Positions 16,915-25,712 of a stretch of 64,000 bases of DNA are shown here, one piece after another. Source of the stretch: Thiobacillus thioparus DSM 505 (GTDB lineage Bacteria > Pseudomonadota > Gammaproteobacteria > Burkholderiales > Thiobacillaceae). The DNA is taken from contig NZ_KB891329.1 in NCBI RefSeq assembly GCF_000373385.1, positions 124,001 through 188,000 of the forward strand, in the 5' to 3' direction. Below the pieces are notes generated by a model, which was given only the letters and a program-made list of their open reading frames with translations, was not told the DNA's origin and did no database searches. The position numbers and the translations under genes are program-made. Position 1 is the stretch's first letter. Each line of letters starts with the position of its first letter.

Positions 16915-17424
16915 TTACTTGGCGGGGCAGGCCTTGTCACCCGGGATTTTGCCCGGCAGACGCAGGAAGGCCTCGAACGGTCCCATCACGCTCATCGCTT
17001 CCATTTTCGGGCCGGTGAACTTGAGACGGCCAAACATCATGGCTTTCATCGGACCGTATTCGCCCGCACCCATTTCATCCCAACGGTCAGTGGTGGCATG
17101 CATCGTGTAGTCGACTGCATAGTCCATCTGGTGGTTCTGGACTGCGCCGCCATAGACGCACATGGCCTTGCCATCCTTGGCGGCAATCTTCAGTTCGGTC
17201 TGTGTCGCTTCGCCGCAGTCCGTGCGATACAGGTGAATGATCTTATAGCCACGGCCTTTGTCGTTCTTGATCCATTTTTCGCCCAGGCCGCCCGTCAGGG
17301 TGGCATCCTTGTTCCAGGCGTCGCAAGCCTGAGCGGTCCATTCGACAGACATCATGGCGGGTGCGGCATGAGCTGCAGTGGCGAAAACGGCCAAGGCCGC
17401 CAGCGCGATCGTAGTGTATTTCAT
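16915..17424 (-). CDS. Secreted SCP2-like (sterol carrier) domain protein
   Basis: The 169-aa protein has a signal peptide (MKYTTIALAALAVFATAAHAA). The mature part has WVI-type hydrophobic strands and a C-terminal block GPMKAMMFGRLKFTGPKMEAM typical of SCP2-like lipid-binding folds, and four Cys. A periplasmic lipid-binding role is inferred. GGAGGAG 9-10 bp before ATG 17424 strongly supports the start. It stands alone, with the bidirectional terminator just downstream. Confidence 0.65.
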   Translation of the reverse strand: MKYTTIALAALAVFATAAHAAPAMMSVEWTAQACDAWNKDATLTGGLGEKWIKNDKGRGYKIIHLYRTDCGEATQTELKIAAKDGKAMCVYGGAVQNHQMDYAVDYTMHATTDRWDEMGAGEYGPMKAMMFGRLKFTGPKMEAMSVMGPFEAFLRLPGKIPGDKACPAK

Positions 17425-17733
17425 GGGGTAACTCCTCCTTTTAATTGAATATCCTAGTTGTAGCTTGGTTCTTATTTACGAAGAAAAGATCTTCGAGCGA
17501 GCACGGTAATCATCATGCGTAGGCTTGTCAATGCGGAAGCTGTTTTTTTACGAATTCGTACGCCCCGGCGCTGTGCAGGGTGGCCAGTGCACCGATGGAA
17601 CCCAAGCTGGCCCGTGAGAAATTGAAGCCAGTGAACCTGTTCAGATCATTCTTGCGATGAGGAAACGGGTGAAGCCGGGAAGACCCTGAAAACATAGAAA
17701 GACATTTATATTCTTAAGTTTTTATATGTTTGT
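17425..17733 (-). other. AT-rich intergenic region without a supported gene
   Basis: About 310 bp between the SCP2-like gene and the MCE-operon lipoprotein gene. It is unusually AT-rich near 17690-17735. A 55-codon frame on the minus strand (17528-17695) has no ribosome site and no recognisable product. The upstream promoter of the SCP2-like gene should lie here, but I could not place boxes with confidence. Confidence 0.5.
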
Positions 17734-18414
17734 TTAATTGTCAAAAGAGGGTTGGGCCAGGCTCTCCTCGACCAGCCGGATGCGGCGGGCGAGTTGCGCC
17801 GACTCCGCGGTCTGGCCAAGTTTGTCAGCCTGTTGCTGCCGCAGTTTCAGATAAGTGAGCAGCGGTTGCCGCCAGCCCTGCTCCGATGCGGTTTCCGTCG
17901 CCGTCGCCAGGATGGCCGCGTCGGCTTCCTGCCGCATCACCAGCAGGCTGGCGTCGAGCAGGCGGGCAAGCGGGTCATCGATCCGGCCTAGTGCCGCACG
18001 CCGCTTGTCGGCGGGCACCTGCACGAGATCGCGGTGCTGGCTGGGTAGCAGGGCAAGGTCGAGGCCGTCCCAACGCAGGGTGAGGAAGCGGTAATAGGCC
18101 TGATCCGCCGGATTCGGTTCATTGCCGGCGAGCTCGGCATACTCGCTGCAGGCATCGTCGATCAGCATGGCGCGGCGGGTGGCGCAGTGCACCAGCCACA
18201 GACGCGCGGTCTCGCCGACACGGCCTGCCCCCCCGGTGGCGGCGACCGCCTGCCGGAAGTAGCGCTCCGCCAGCGTATTCTCGCCACGCAGCGCATGCTT
18301 CTGATAACGCGCGACCAGATCGGCCGAGTCGACTTTCCAGTCCGGCGGCGGCGGGCCGCCGCTGCCGCAGGCGGCGAGCATGAGCAGACTGGCGAGGGCG
18401 AGCCGTGTCTTCAT
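17734..18414 (-). CDS. Lipoprotein of the MCE transporter operon
   Basis: The 226-aa protein has a lipoprotein signal peptide with lipobox LAAC at residues 13-16 followed by GSGGPPPP. The rest is helical and TPR-like (RGENTLAERYFRQAVAATGG, LLTYLKLRQQQADKLGQ). It overlaps the MlaD-like gene by 4 bp and is last in the operon, so it is probably the outer-membrane or periplasmic accessory lipoprotein of the transporter. It does not look like PqiC or MlaA. Function is inferred from context. Confidence 0.7.
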   Translation of the reverse strand: MKTRLALASLLMLAACGSGGPPPPDWKVDSADLVARYQKHALRGENTLAERYFRQAVAATGGAGRVGETARLWLVHCATRRAMLIDDACSEYAELAGNEPNPADQAYYRFLTLRWDGLDLALLPSQHRDLVQVPADKRRAALGRIDDPLARLLDASLLVMRQEADAAILATATETASEQGWRQPLLTYLKLRQQQADKLGQTAESAQLARRIRLVEESLAQPSFDN

Positions 18415-19337
18415 GGCAGCTTCACCTCGGGTTCACGCGCGAACGGCCATTTCTTGTTGATCTCGTTGATCAGTCCATTGGCCTTGCGCACGGCATCGTC
18501 GATCTCGGCGCGCAGCTTGGCGATGTCCTGGGTACCGTCCTTGACGTTGGCGGAAATCTCCACGGCATTCGCCATCACGGCGTCGGCCTTCTTCAGGCTG
18601 GACTGCGCATCGTTCAGCATCAGCCGGACCTGCGCCAGCGAGGCCTTTGTCTGCTCGGCCATGCCGTCCTGGGCAAACAGCCACTGGTCGGTCTTGGCGG
18701 TCAAGGCATCGAGCTTGGTGATGAGGGCGCGGGTCTTGTCGAGCGAATCGGTCACTGCACGCGCCTTCTCCGGACTGCCGAGCACGCCTTCGAGCACACC
18801 GTATTCGCCGGTCATGCGTCCGGTCACGGTCTTCACGCTGGCCAGCGTGGCGTTGATCTCGCCATCCTTGCGGGTGAGGTATTCGACGTTGGCGAGGATT
18901 GCCTTGACCCGTTCGACCAGCGCCGGGATTTCCTTGCTGATGTCGGACGTGAGCAGCAGCATGGTGGCGTTGTCGGGCAGCGCAGGTGCCCTGAGATCAG
19001 GCGAGTCGACGCGGATCTTGGCTCCGCCGACGATGGGCTTGTCGAGGGTGAAGGTACTATTCTCCTTCAGCCATTTGGCGTTGCGGCCGAGGAATTCGGT
19101 ATGGATGATGATGCCGCCGTTTTCATTCAGGCCGAGCGTGGTGACGCGGCCGATCTCGATGCCGGAGAACACCACCGGCACGCCGGGCGCCACGCCGTCG
19201 GCACTGGTGGCGGCCAGTTGCAGATGGAAGGTCTTTTCGAAGAAGCCGCGCGCGTGCAGCAGATAAGCGATGAAAACCGCGGCCAGCACCAGCGATGCGG
19301 CGGCAAACAACCCGACCTTGAAATGCAGTTTGTTCAT
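18411..19337 (-). CDS. MCE (MlaD-family) substrate-binding protein
   Basis: This 308-aa protein has one N-terminal membrane anchor (VGLFAAASLVLAAVFIAYLLH) followed by the MCE domain (about residues 35-115: SADGVAPGVPVVFSGIEIGRVTTLGL) and a long helical, coiled-coil-like C-terminal part. MCE proteins form hexameric rings or tubes that carry phospholipids between inner and outer membrane. It is larger than E. coli MlaD (183 aa) because of the helical tail. The start overlaps the ATPase stop (ATGA) and its own stop overlaps the lipoprotein start. Confidence 0.9.
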   Translation of the reverse strand: MNKLHFKVGLFAAASLVLAAVFIAYLLHARGFFEKTFHLQLAATSADGVAPGVPVVFSGIEIGRVTTLGLNENGGIIIHTEFLGRNAKWLKENSTFTLDKPIVGGAKIRVDSPDLRAPALPDNATMLLLTSDISKEIPALVERVKAILANVEYLTRKDGEINATLASVKTVTGRMTGEYGVLEGVLGSPEKARAVTDSLDKTRALITKLDALTAKTDQWLFAQDGMAEQTKASLAQVRLMLNDAQSSLKKADAVMANAVEISANVKDGTQDIAKLRAEIDDAVRKANGLINEINKKWPFAREPEVKLP

Positions 19338-19789
19338 TCTTTGTAAAGTGCCTGGTTCCAGCTGAAGTCGAATATTTCCCAGGTGCCCGCCATGTCAGCC
19401 TGTGCGGCCAGTTGCCGGATGAAGGCCGGATAGGGCACATCGTAAAGCATGGCACCAGGGCGGTCGATGACCAGTCTCGGGCGCTTGAGAATGAGCGCGC
19501 GTGCCAGCTTGGCGACGAAGCGCTGCGCAGGCGTCATGTCGGGGTCGCGCAACAAGGCAATGTCGGCGTATCCCAGTTGATCGAGCATGGCCTGCGCCAG
19601 CCGGGCCGATTCGGCTGCACCGTAATGGCGCTGGTAAAGCGGGATCAATGCGATGTTGTCGAGTGCCGACAGGTTCGCCCGCAGCGGCAGGTCGAGCGCG
19701 ACGCGCGCCACATCGTCCGGGAGGGCTGAAACGGCCGCCATCAGGCTGGCGCGGTCGTCGAACGCAGTCAGATGTATTTGAGCGCTAAT
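19334..19789 (-). CDS. Degenerate ABC ATPase-like subunit without Walker A
   Basis: Between the MlaE-like permease and MlaD-like genes, where Mla operons have the ATPase, lies a frame of about 151 codons. It keeps a signature-like MTPAQRFVAKLARALILKRP and Walker-B-like RLVIDRPG, with Arg in place of the catalytic Glu. No Walker A (GxxxxGKS/T) exists, and the preceding upstream codons in this frame overlap the permease with no hidden P-loop. No ATG, GTG or TTG starts the frame near here; ATT 19787-19789 is the best candidate, inside the permease 3' end. The protein cannot hydrolyse ATP by the usual mechanism. It may be a regulatory relic or need an ATPase from elsewhere. Confidence 0.6.
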   Translation of the reverse strand: MSAQIHLTAFDDRASLMAAVSALPDDVARVALDLPLRANLSALDNIALIPLYQRHYGAAESARLAQAMLDQLGYADIALLRDPDMTPAQRFVAKLARALILKRPRLVIDRPGAMLYDVPYPAFIRQLAAQADMAGTWEIFDFSWNQALYKE

Positions 19790-20562
19790 GACACCACCTC
19801 GATCGCCACGATGGCGAAGAACACGCGCATCATGCCGCGCAGCACGGAAACCGGCACCATGAAGAGCTTTTTCGGCGTCTCCAGCCCGGCGGTAACCGGG
19901 ATCAGCGTGACCGCCAGTCCGAACAGGGCACATTTGGCGATCAGCCCCGCCATGATCCTGAAGTCGAAGATTTTTGCGATGGTCCGGGTATACGGCTCGA
20001 AGCCGGCCACGTTCATGCCATAAATGGCGAGATAGCCCATCAGGAGGGCGAGCAGGCCGGCCAGGCCGGCCAGGGTGACGACCGACACGACCCCGCCGAT
20101 CAGCCGCGGCAGGAACTCGAACTGCATCGGTGGAACCTTGCAATGCGCCAGCGCGTCCAATTCGTTGTTGACCTGCATCAGTGCGACTTCGGTATTGATG
20201 GCGCTGCCCGAGCGCAAGGCGACGAACAGCGCCGTCAGGAAAGGCAGCAGTTCCAGAACCAGGACGCGGATGGTCATCTCGCTGGCGAATTCGGTGAGAC
20301 CGAAGTCGCGTGCGGTGGAGAGGATGATGGTGATGATGAGCCATGAAATCACCAGTGCGTAGCCGAGGAATACATGCAGGATCTGTACCGCGGTGAAGTA
20401 GATCTGTTTCACCACGACATCGAAGGTGGCGCGGTTCCAGGTGGCGGGTTCCAGAAGCAGCAGGCCGGCCTGGGCCAGAAAGGCGAACATGCCATACCCG
20501 ACGGTGAACCAGCCGACGACCTTGGCGCCGAGCGATTCGATGGAAGCCGCAAGAAAATTCAT
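19768..20562 (-). CDS. MlaE-family ABC transporter permease
   Basis: This 264-aa inner-membrane protein has about five or six hydrophobic segments and the MlaE pattern: FLAASIESLGAKV, QIYFTAVQILHVFLGYALV, a central LELLPFLTALFVALRSGSAINTEVALMQVNNELDAL block, and a GLIAKCALFGLAVTLIPVTAGL segment. It is the membrane channel of an Mla-type lipid transporter. It is the first gene of the operon permease, ATPase-like, MCE, lipoprotein, all overlapping. The central block is the conserved permease motif that contacts the ATPase, which makes the degenerate ATPase notable. Confidence 0.9.
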   Translation of the reverse strand: MNFLAASIESLGAKVVGWFTVGYGMFAFLAQAGLLLLEPATWNRATFDVVVKQIYFTAVQILHVFLGYALVISWLIITIILSTARDFGLTEFASEMTIRVLVLELLPFLTALFVALRSGSAINTEVALMQVNNELDALAHCKVPPMQFEFLPRLIGGVVSVVTLAGLAGLLALLMGYLAIYGMNVAGFEPYTRTIAKIFDFRIMAGLIAKCALFGLAVTLIPVTAGLETPKKLFMVPVSVLRGMMRVFFAIVAIEVVSLALKYI

Positions 20563-20645
20563 CGCGGCATCTTAACGCCATTGCCGGCGCTTGCACCATC
20601 GGATGGCAGGCCCTACAGTTTCGCTTCAGACGGAGAAGACACACG

Positions 20646-21176
20646 ATGAAGAGATTCCTGATTCCGGCAAGTGCGCTGGTGTTGTGCGTGGCGGCCGCAT
20701 CGGCGCTTGCCGCGCCCGGCACGGTCCTGCGCAACGACAAGCTCTATAGCCAACCGAACGCATCGTCCAAAGTGGCGGCCAGCGTGCCCAAGGGCGCCAG
20801 CGTCAACATCCTTTCCAAGCAGGGGGGCTGGCTGCGCGTCACCTCAGGCAAGTCGACCGGCTGGATCCGGCTGCTCTCGGTGCGGGCCGGGGCTGGCGGG
20901 CTGGGCGGCGCCGGGCTGGGTGACGTGGTGGGCGCGGCCACGACCCGGTCCGACCCCAGCCGCGTGGTGGCTGTGGCGGGCCTGCGCGGCCTGAACGACG
21001 AAGACCTGAAGCAGGCCAAGTTCAATGGCGAAGAACTGGCCCGACTGAACACCTGGCAGGCCACCCCTGCACAGGCCCGCAGTTTCGCAGCCGAGTCCGG
21101 GTTGACGACGGCCAATGTGGCGGCTCTGCCTGTGCCCCAGTCTGCCAAGACATCATCGCCGTGGGAGGCCAACTGA
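20646..21176 (+). CDS. Secreted bacterial SH3-domain protein
   Basis: The 176-aa protein has a signal peptide (IPASALVLCVAAASALAAP) and an SH3b domain at about residues 25-80 (RNDKLYSQPNASSKVAASVPKGASVNIL, GWLRVTSGKSTGWIR). The C-terminal half, with GLRGLNDEDLKQAKFNGEEL, is a domain seen next to such SH3 regions in secreted proteins. SH3b domains often bind peptidoglycan. The stop overlaps the M48 protease start (TGATG), so the two are translationally coupled and probably work together in the envelope. Confidence 0.8.
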   Translation: MKRFLIPASALVLCVAAASALAAPGTVLRNDKLYSQPNASSKVAASVPKGASVNILSKQGGWLRVTSGKSTGWIRLLSVRAGAGGLGGAGLGDVVGAATTRSDPSRVVAVAGLRGLNDEDLKQAKFNGEELARLNTWQATPAQARSFAAESGLTTANVAALPVPQSAKTSSPWEAN

Positions 21177-22108
21177 TGAAATTCAAATTGATGGTTCTGG
21201 CCGTTGCCCTGGTGTCGTTCAGCGGCGTGGCATCGGCCTTGGATTTCGGCAAGCTGCTCGAAGAGCGAATCAATCAGGAGCTGAACAAGGACAAGAAAAC
21301 GCAACCGGCGCAGACGTCGCCTGCACCTGATGCTTCGCAAAACACGGCCACGCCTTCGCCTCAGGCCAAACAAAAAATCGATGCCCAGCAACTGGGGTTT
21401 GCACTGTTCGGCGATTACTCGCCAGAAGAAGAAACGCGCATCGGCAAGCAGATCGCGGGCAACCTTCTTGGTGCCGTGCCGCTGGTGCGGGATGACAAGC
21501 TCCAGCGCTATGTCAATCTGGTTGGCAACTGGGTGGCATTGCAGAGCGGACGCAAGGACATCAGCTGGCATTTCGGCGTGCTCGATACCGAGGACATCAA
21601 CGCATTCGCGTCGCCCGGCGGCTACATCTTCGTGACCAGGGGCCTCTACCAGCGCCTGAACAACGAAGCCGAACTGGCCGGCGTGCTGGCGCATGAAATC
21701 GCGCACGTCACCCTGAAGCATCATCTCAAGGTGCTCAAGCAGTCGAGCCTGATCGGTGCGCTGGGCCAGGCGGCCAGCAACAAGGTGAAGGACAGCGATC
21801 AGGTGGTGCAGAACCTGATCGGCAACGGCGCGGAAATCATGGCACGCGGGCTCGACAAGAATGCCGAATTCGAGGCCGATCGCGTCGGCATCGTGTTTGC
21901 TGCGCGCGCCGGCTACGACCCTTGGGGCCTGCCCGAGGTATTGCAGGATCTGGCCGGGTTGCCCGCCAAGGACAGCCGGACCAGCCTGCTGTACAAGACC
22001 CACCCGCATCCGGCCGATCGCCTGGCTGAACTGGGTGAGGCCGTCGGCAGCCGCCTCGATGCCGTGCATGGCAAGGATCTGCCCGGCCGCTTCTACCACC
22101 TTCGGTGA
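21176..22108 (+). CDS. M48-family metalloprotease
   Basis: The 310-aa protein starts with a signal peptide (LMVLAVALVSFSGVASA). The peptidase M48 domain has the zinc motif HEIAH at residues 173-177 and EFEAD at 231-235, and ends with KTHPHPADRLAEL, typical of BepA/LoiP-type periplasmic proteases. It probably acts in outer-membrane quality control. ATG 21176 is preceded by GGGAGG and overlaps the SH3 stop; the next gene starts at GTG 22105, overlapping this stop (GTGA). Confidence 0.88.
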   Translation: MKFKLMVLAVALVSFSGVASALDFGKLLEERINQELNKDKKTQPAQTSPAPDASQNTATPSPQAKQKIDAQQLGFALFGDYSPEEETRIGKQIAGNLLGAVPLVRDDKLQRYVNLVGNWVALQSGRKDISWHFGVLDTEDINAFASPGGYIFVTRGLYQRLNNEAELAGVLAHEIAHVTLKHHLKVLKQSSLIGALGQAASNKVKDSDQVVQNLIGNGAEIMARGLDKNAEFEADRVGIVFAARAGYDPWGLPEVLQDLAGLPAKDSRTSLLYKTHPHPADRLAELGEAVGSRLDAVHGKDLPGRFYHLR

Positions 22109-24318
22109 AGCGCATTTCGTCCCGGCTGGCGCAGGCAGGCCTGTCTGCGCTGTTTGTCCTGCTGGTCGCGGCGCATGTGGGCGGGCTGATCCATATCACC
22201 CCCATGCAGCGTGCTGAGGCCTGGCTGTATGACGTCTGGTTGACGCGCACCGCGCCCTCCGGCCAGGATGATCGCGTGGCCATCCTCGACATCGACGAAG
22301 CCAGCCTGAAAAGCATGGGACGCTGGCCGTGGAGCCGTGACACCCTGACCCGGCTGGTCGCGCAACTGTTCGATCATTATGGCGTGGCGGCAGTGGGATT
22401 CGACGTGGTCTTCGCAGAGCCGGACAAGAGTTCGGGACTCGATACCCTCAAATGGCTGGCACAGCGCGACCTGGCGGGCAGTCGCGATTTTCAGAACGCG
22501 CTCGAGCGCCTCGCGCCACGGCTCGATTACGACGCCCGCTTCGCCCAGGCGCTCGCCGAACGTCCGGTTTCACTTGGCTATTACTTCATTCCGGCGGGTT
22601 ACGGCGACGCCCGCACCGGCATGCTGCCGCCGCCGTCCCTGCCTGCTACGGCATTCGATCCGCTGCGCCTGGGCATGCCGCCTACGGGCTATGGCGCGAA
22701 TCTGGCTGCATTCCAGAAAGCTGCGCAGAGTGCCGGATTCTTCAACATGCGGGCTGATCCCGATGGCACGGCGCGCCAGATGAGCCTGGTCGCCCCGTTT
22801 GGCGAAGCGTATTACCTGGCGTTGTCGGCCTCCACCCTGCGGGCGGCTTTCGGCGGCGATCCGGTGACGGCAGGTGTCGAGCAAAGCAGCCTGCTCGGCA
22901 GGTCATACCGCACGCCCTGGATCGAGGTGGGCGGGATACGCGTACCGCTTAGCCGGGATGGCACGGTGTATGTGCCGTATCGTGCCGGTTCGCCGTTCCC
23001 GTATATCTCGGCGGCGCAGGTGCTGGCGGGCAAGGTGGCACCGGCTCAGCTGGAAAACCGCATCATGCTGGTAGGCTCCACCGCCCCGGGGCTGACCGAC
23101 CTGCGTGTGACGCCATTCTCCAATACCTTCCCGGGCGTCGAGATTCACGCCCACCTGATTGCCGGCATGCTCGACGGCACGGCCCGCAGCATGCCGCCGT
23201 GGGCCGACGACGCGCGCCTGTTCGCCGTGCTGTTGCTGGGCGCGTTGCTGACGGGTGTACTGCTGCGCTTCGGCCCGGTGGCCGGCCTGCTGGCGAGCCT
23301 GGCGATGCTGGGATTGCTGCTGGCGGCCTACGCGGCCGCCTGGTCGCGTTTCTGGGTGGTACCAATGGCAGCGCCGATGCTGACGATCTTCGGCCTGTAT
23401 GCACTCAATACCGCTTACGGTTTCTTTGCGGCGACCCGCAGCAAGCGCCAGATCACCAAGCTGTTCGGCCAGTATGTGCCGCCTGAACTCGCCGACGAGA
23501 TGAGCCGGGATCCCGCGCACTACACGATGGAGGGGCAGTCGCGCGAGATGACGGTGCTGTTCTCAGACATCCGCGGCTTCACCAACTTCTCCGAGAAGCT
23601 GCCGCCGGCCGAACTGGCCGAAGTGCTGAACGCCTACCTGTCGACCATGACGCGCATCGTCCAGCAGCGCCGGGGCACCATCGACAAATACATCGGCGAC
23701 GCCATCATGGCGTTCTGGAACGCACCGGTTGATCTGGCGGATCACGCCAGCCGCGCCGTGCAGACCGCGCTCGACATGCAGGCCGCACTGGCGCAACTGA
23801 ACCAGGAATTCGCCGCGCGCGGCTGGCCCGAGGTCAAGATCGGAGTCGGCGTCAACACAGGCCGCATGAGTGTCGGCAACATGGGCTCGGAATTCCGCAT
23901 GTCCTACACCGTGATGGGCGATGCGGTGAATCTCGGCTCGCGCCTCGAAGGCATCACCAAACAGTATGGCGTCGGCATCCTGGCCACACAGACGACGGTC
24001 GAGGCCGATCCGGATCATGTCTTCATGAAAGTCGACGACGTGCGCGTCAAGGGTAAGGAAACCCCGGTGGCGATATTCGAACCGCTGGGCGGGAAGGCCG
24101 GCCTTGACGAGTCGGTGCGTCAGGGCGCCGCCGATTTCGAGCTTGCCTTCGCGCGCTATCAGTCACAGGATTGGGATGCGGCCGAATCGGCACTGCGCGC
24201 GCTCAATGCCCGCATCCCGCGTACGCTGTACGATATCTATCTCGAACGCATCGCGCATTTCCGCGAAACGCCGCCGCCCGCCGACTGGGACGGCGTGTTC
24301 GTCTACACGACAAAGTGA
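22105..24318 (+). CDS. CHASE2-domain class III adenylate cyclase
   Basis: The 737-aa membrane protein has an N-terminal helix, a periplasmic CHASE2 sensor (about residues 40-340), three closely spaced membrane helices (about 365-440, LFAVLLLGALLTGVLLRFG onward) and a class III cyclase domain (about 475-650). Metal Asp residues are in FSDIRGF and IGDAIMAFW. TIDKYIGD carries the Lys and VMGDAVNLGSR the Asp expected for adenine selection, so it likely makes cAMP. GTG 22105 overlaps the M48 stop. A cAMP phosphodiesterase gene follows 2 bp after the stop. Confidence 0.9.
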   Translation: MKRISSRLAQAGLSALFVLLVAAHVGGLIHITPMQRAEAWLYDVWLTRTAPSGQDDRVAILDIDEASLKSMGRWPWSRDTLTRLVAQLFDHYGVAAVGFDVVFAEPDKSSGLDTLKWLAQRDLAGSRDFQNALERLAPRLDYDARFAQALAERPVSLGYYFIPAGYGDARTGMLPPPSLPATAFDPLRLGMPPTGYGANLAAFQKAAQSAGFFNMRADPDGTARQMSLVAPFGEAYYLALSASTLRAAFGGDPVTAGVEQSSLLGRSYRTPWIEVGGIRVPLSRDGTVYVPYRAGSPFPYISAAQVLAGKVAPAQLENRIMLVGSTAPGLTDLRVTPFSNTFPGVEIHAHLIAGMLDGTARSMPPWADDARLFAVLLLGALLTGVLLRFGPVAGLLASLAMLGLLLAAYAAAWSRFWVVPMAAPMLTIFGLYALNTAYGFFAATRSKRQITKLFGQYVPPELADEMSRDPAHYTMEGQSREMTVLFSDIRGFTNFSEKLPPAELAEVLNAYLSTMTRIVQQRRGTIDKYIGDAIMAFWNAPVDLADHASRAVQTALDMQAALAQLNQEFAARGWPEVKIGVGVNTGRMSVGNMGSEFRMSYTVMGDAVNLGSRLEGITKQYGVGILATQTTVEADPDHVFMKVDDVRVKGKETPVAIFEPLGGKAGLDESVRQGAADFELAFARYQSQDWDAAESALRALNARIPRTLYDIYLERIAHFRETPPPADWDGVFVYTTK

Positions 24319-24320
24319 CC

Positions 24321-25085
24321 ATGAAACTTACCGTATTGGGTTGCAGCGGCGGCATCGGCAGTGGGCGCCACACCACCAGCCTGCTGGTCGACGACGACGT
24401 GTTGATCGACGCCGGCAGCGGGCTCACCACGCTCGACTTCGAACAACTGGTAAAGATCGACCACGTGTTCCTCACCCATGCCCACCTCGATCACGTACTG
24501 GGCCTGCCGCTGCTGCTTGATAGTGTCGGCGACTTGCGCGGTACGCCGGTGACAGTGCATGCGCTACCCGAAGTGCTGGACGTGCTGTCTACCCACTTGT
24601 TCAATTGGCAGCTGTGGCCCGATTTTCGCAAGATACCGAGCGAGGAGGCGCCGTGGCTGCGCTTCGAGCCGCTCGGGCCGGGCGAAGCGTTCACCCTGAA
24701 AGGACGGAGGTTCCGGCCATTGCCGGCCAATCACGTGGTGCCGGCATGCGGCCTGCATGTGGCGACGACAGCGGGCAGCCTGGCATTCAGTGGCGACACG
24801 ACCCATAGCGACGCCTTCGTCGCCGCGCTCAACGCCATCTCCGACTTGCGCCATCTCATCATCGAAACCTCATTCGAAAACGAACTGGTCGAGATCGCCA
24901 AGGCGTCGAAGCATCACTGGCCGGATTCGCTGGCAGCGGAGTTGAACGGGCTCAGCGTGCGGCCAGAGGTGTGGATCACGCATCTGAAACCCGGCAACGA
25001 GTCGGCGATCATGGATGAGCTGCGCATCGCTGCGCCCAATTGGGGGCTGCAGGCCTTGCAGCACGGGCAGGTCATTGTCTTATAG
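24321..25085 (+). CDS. Metallo-beta-lactamase-fold hydrolase, class II cAMP phosphodiesterase-like
   Basis: The 254-aa cytoplasmic protein has the metal site HAHLDH at residues 53-58 and GDTTHSDAF in the middle. The stretch HAHLDHVLGLPLL fits the class II cyclic-nucleotide phosphodiesterase signature (PDE1/CpdP type). The start is 2 bp from the adenylate cyclase stop, so the likely role is breaking down the cAMP made by its neighbour. Without biochemical data a different MBL substrate, such as in tRNase Z relatives, is possible but less likely. Confidence 0.75.
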   Translation: MKLTVLGCSGGIGSGRHTTSLLVDDDVLIDAGSGLTTLDFEQLVKIDHVFLTHAHLDHVLGLPLLLDSVGDLRGTPVTVHALPEVLDVLSTHLFNWQLWPDFRKIPSEEAPWLRFEPLGPGEAFTLKGRRFRPLPANHVVPACGLHVATTAGSLAFSGDTTHSDAFVAALNAISDLRHLIIETSFENELVEIAKASKHHWPDSLAAELNGLSVRPEVWITHLKPGNESAIMDELRIAAPNWGLQALQHGQVIVL

Positions 25086-25311
25086 GGAGGATGCGCGTAG
25101 CTGGACTTTCCGCAGCGGCAACCATGCCAAGTGACATGATCGGTGCAAGGTTCTTTGCAGAGGCCGGCCCCGGGGCGCGAGTTTCGCAGGCCTAAGGGTA
25201 ATCCTCAAATTGGCTACTTGTTCGAGCTACCTCTCGATAGATCGTTTGCGTTGCCTATCGAGTGGCTTTGGCTCGTTGCCCGGGAAGCCTACTTGTCTGC
25301 GGCGGGAAACA

Positions 25312-25530
25312 CTATTTGCCCGCGGCCAGCGATTTGACGTCCTCAGTCGTCAATCCTTTTCCTCCGATACCCCAGTCACCGCTCTTTACTTCCTCGATTA
25401 CCGTCCAGGTCACCCCCCGCATGTTCTCGCCTTCGATCGAGACCATGGTATCCGTCATTTTTTTGATGATTTCCTGTTTCTGTGCGTCGGTAAAAACCCC
25501 TTCGATAATCTTGATATTGATAAACGGCAT
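25312..25530 (-). CDS. 4-oxalocrotonate tautomerase-family protein
   Basis: This 72-aa protein has the tautomerase fold length and begins MPFINIKI, giving the catalytic Pro1 after Met removal. TDAQKQEIIKKMTDTMV and WTVIEEV match the family helices and strand. ATG 25530 is preceded by AAGGAG; a longer in-frame start at 25626 would destroy the N-terminal Pro. The substrate is unknown. The gene stands alone between 180-225 bp gaps. Confidence 0.85.
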   Translation of the reverse strand: MPFINIKIIEGVFTDAQKQEIIKKMTDTMVSIEGENMRGVTWTVIEEVKSGDWGIGGKGLTTEDVKSLAAGK

Positions 25531-25712
25531 GTCTAGTCTCCTTTGAGGGTTATCGCAAAAAAATACGCTGCGAGCGACTTTTATAATGCATCCGAGTGCG
25601 GGCTGTAATACGTACAAATACGCCAAGGATTGGTCGACACTGAATGTCCATGGCCAAGAGTCGTCAGGCCATTTGTACGTTTACATGACGAGGATTTCGC
25701 CGAACGTATGAG

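Noticed and set aside
17528-17695. 55-codon frame on the minus strand (MFSGSSRLHPF onward)
   Set aside because: No ribosome site, no recognisable product, and it lies in an AT-rich gap; kept only as part of the intergenic note.
19790-20740. Possible missing N-terminal half of the ABC ATPase in the long open frame upstream
   Set aside because: The frame lies over the permease gene and its translation is Arg-rich without any GxxxxGKS/T; it is a shadow frame.
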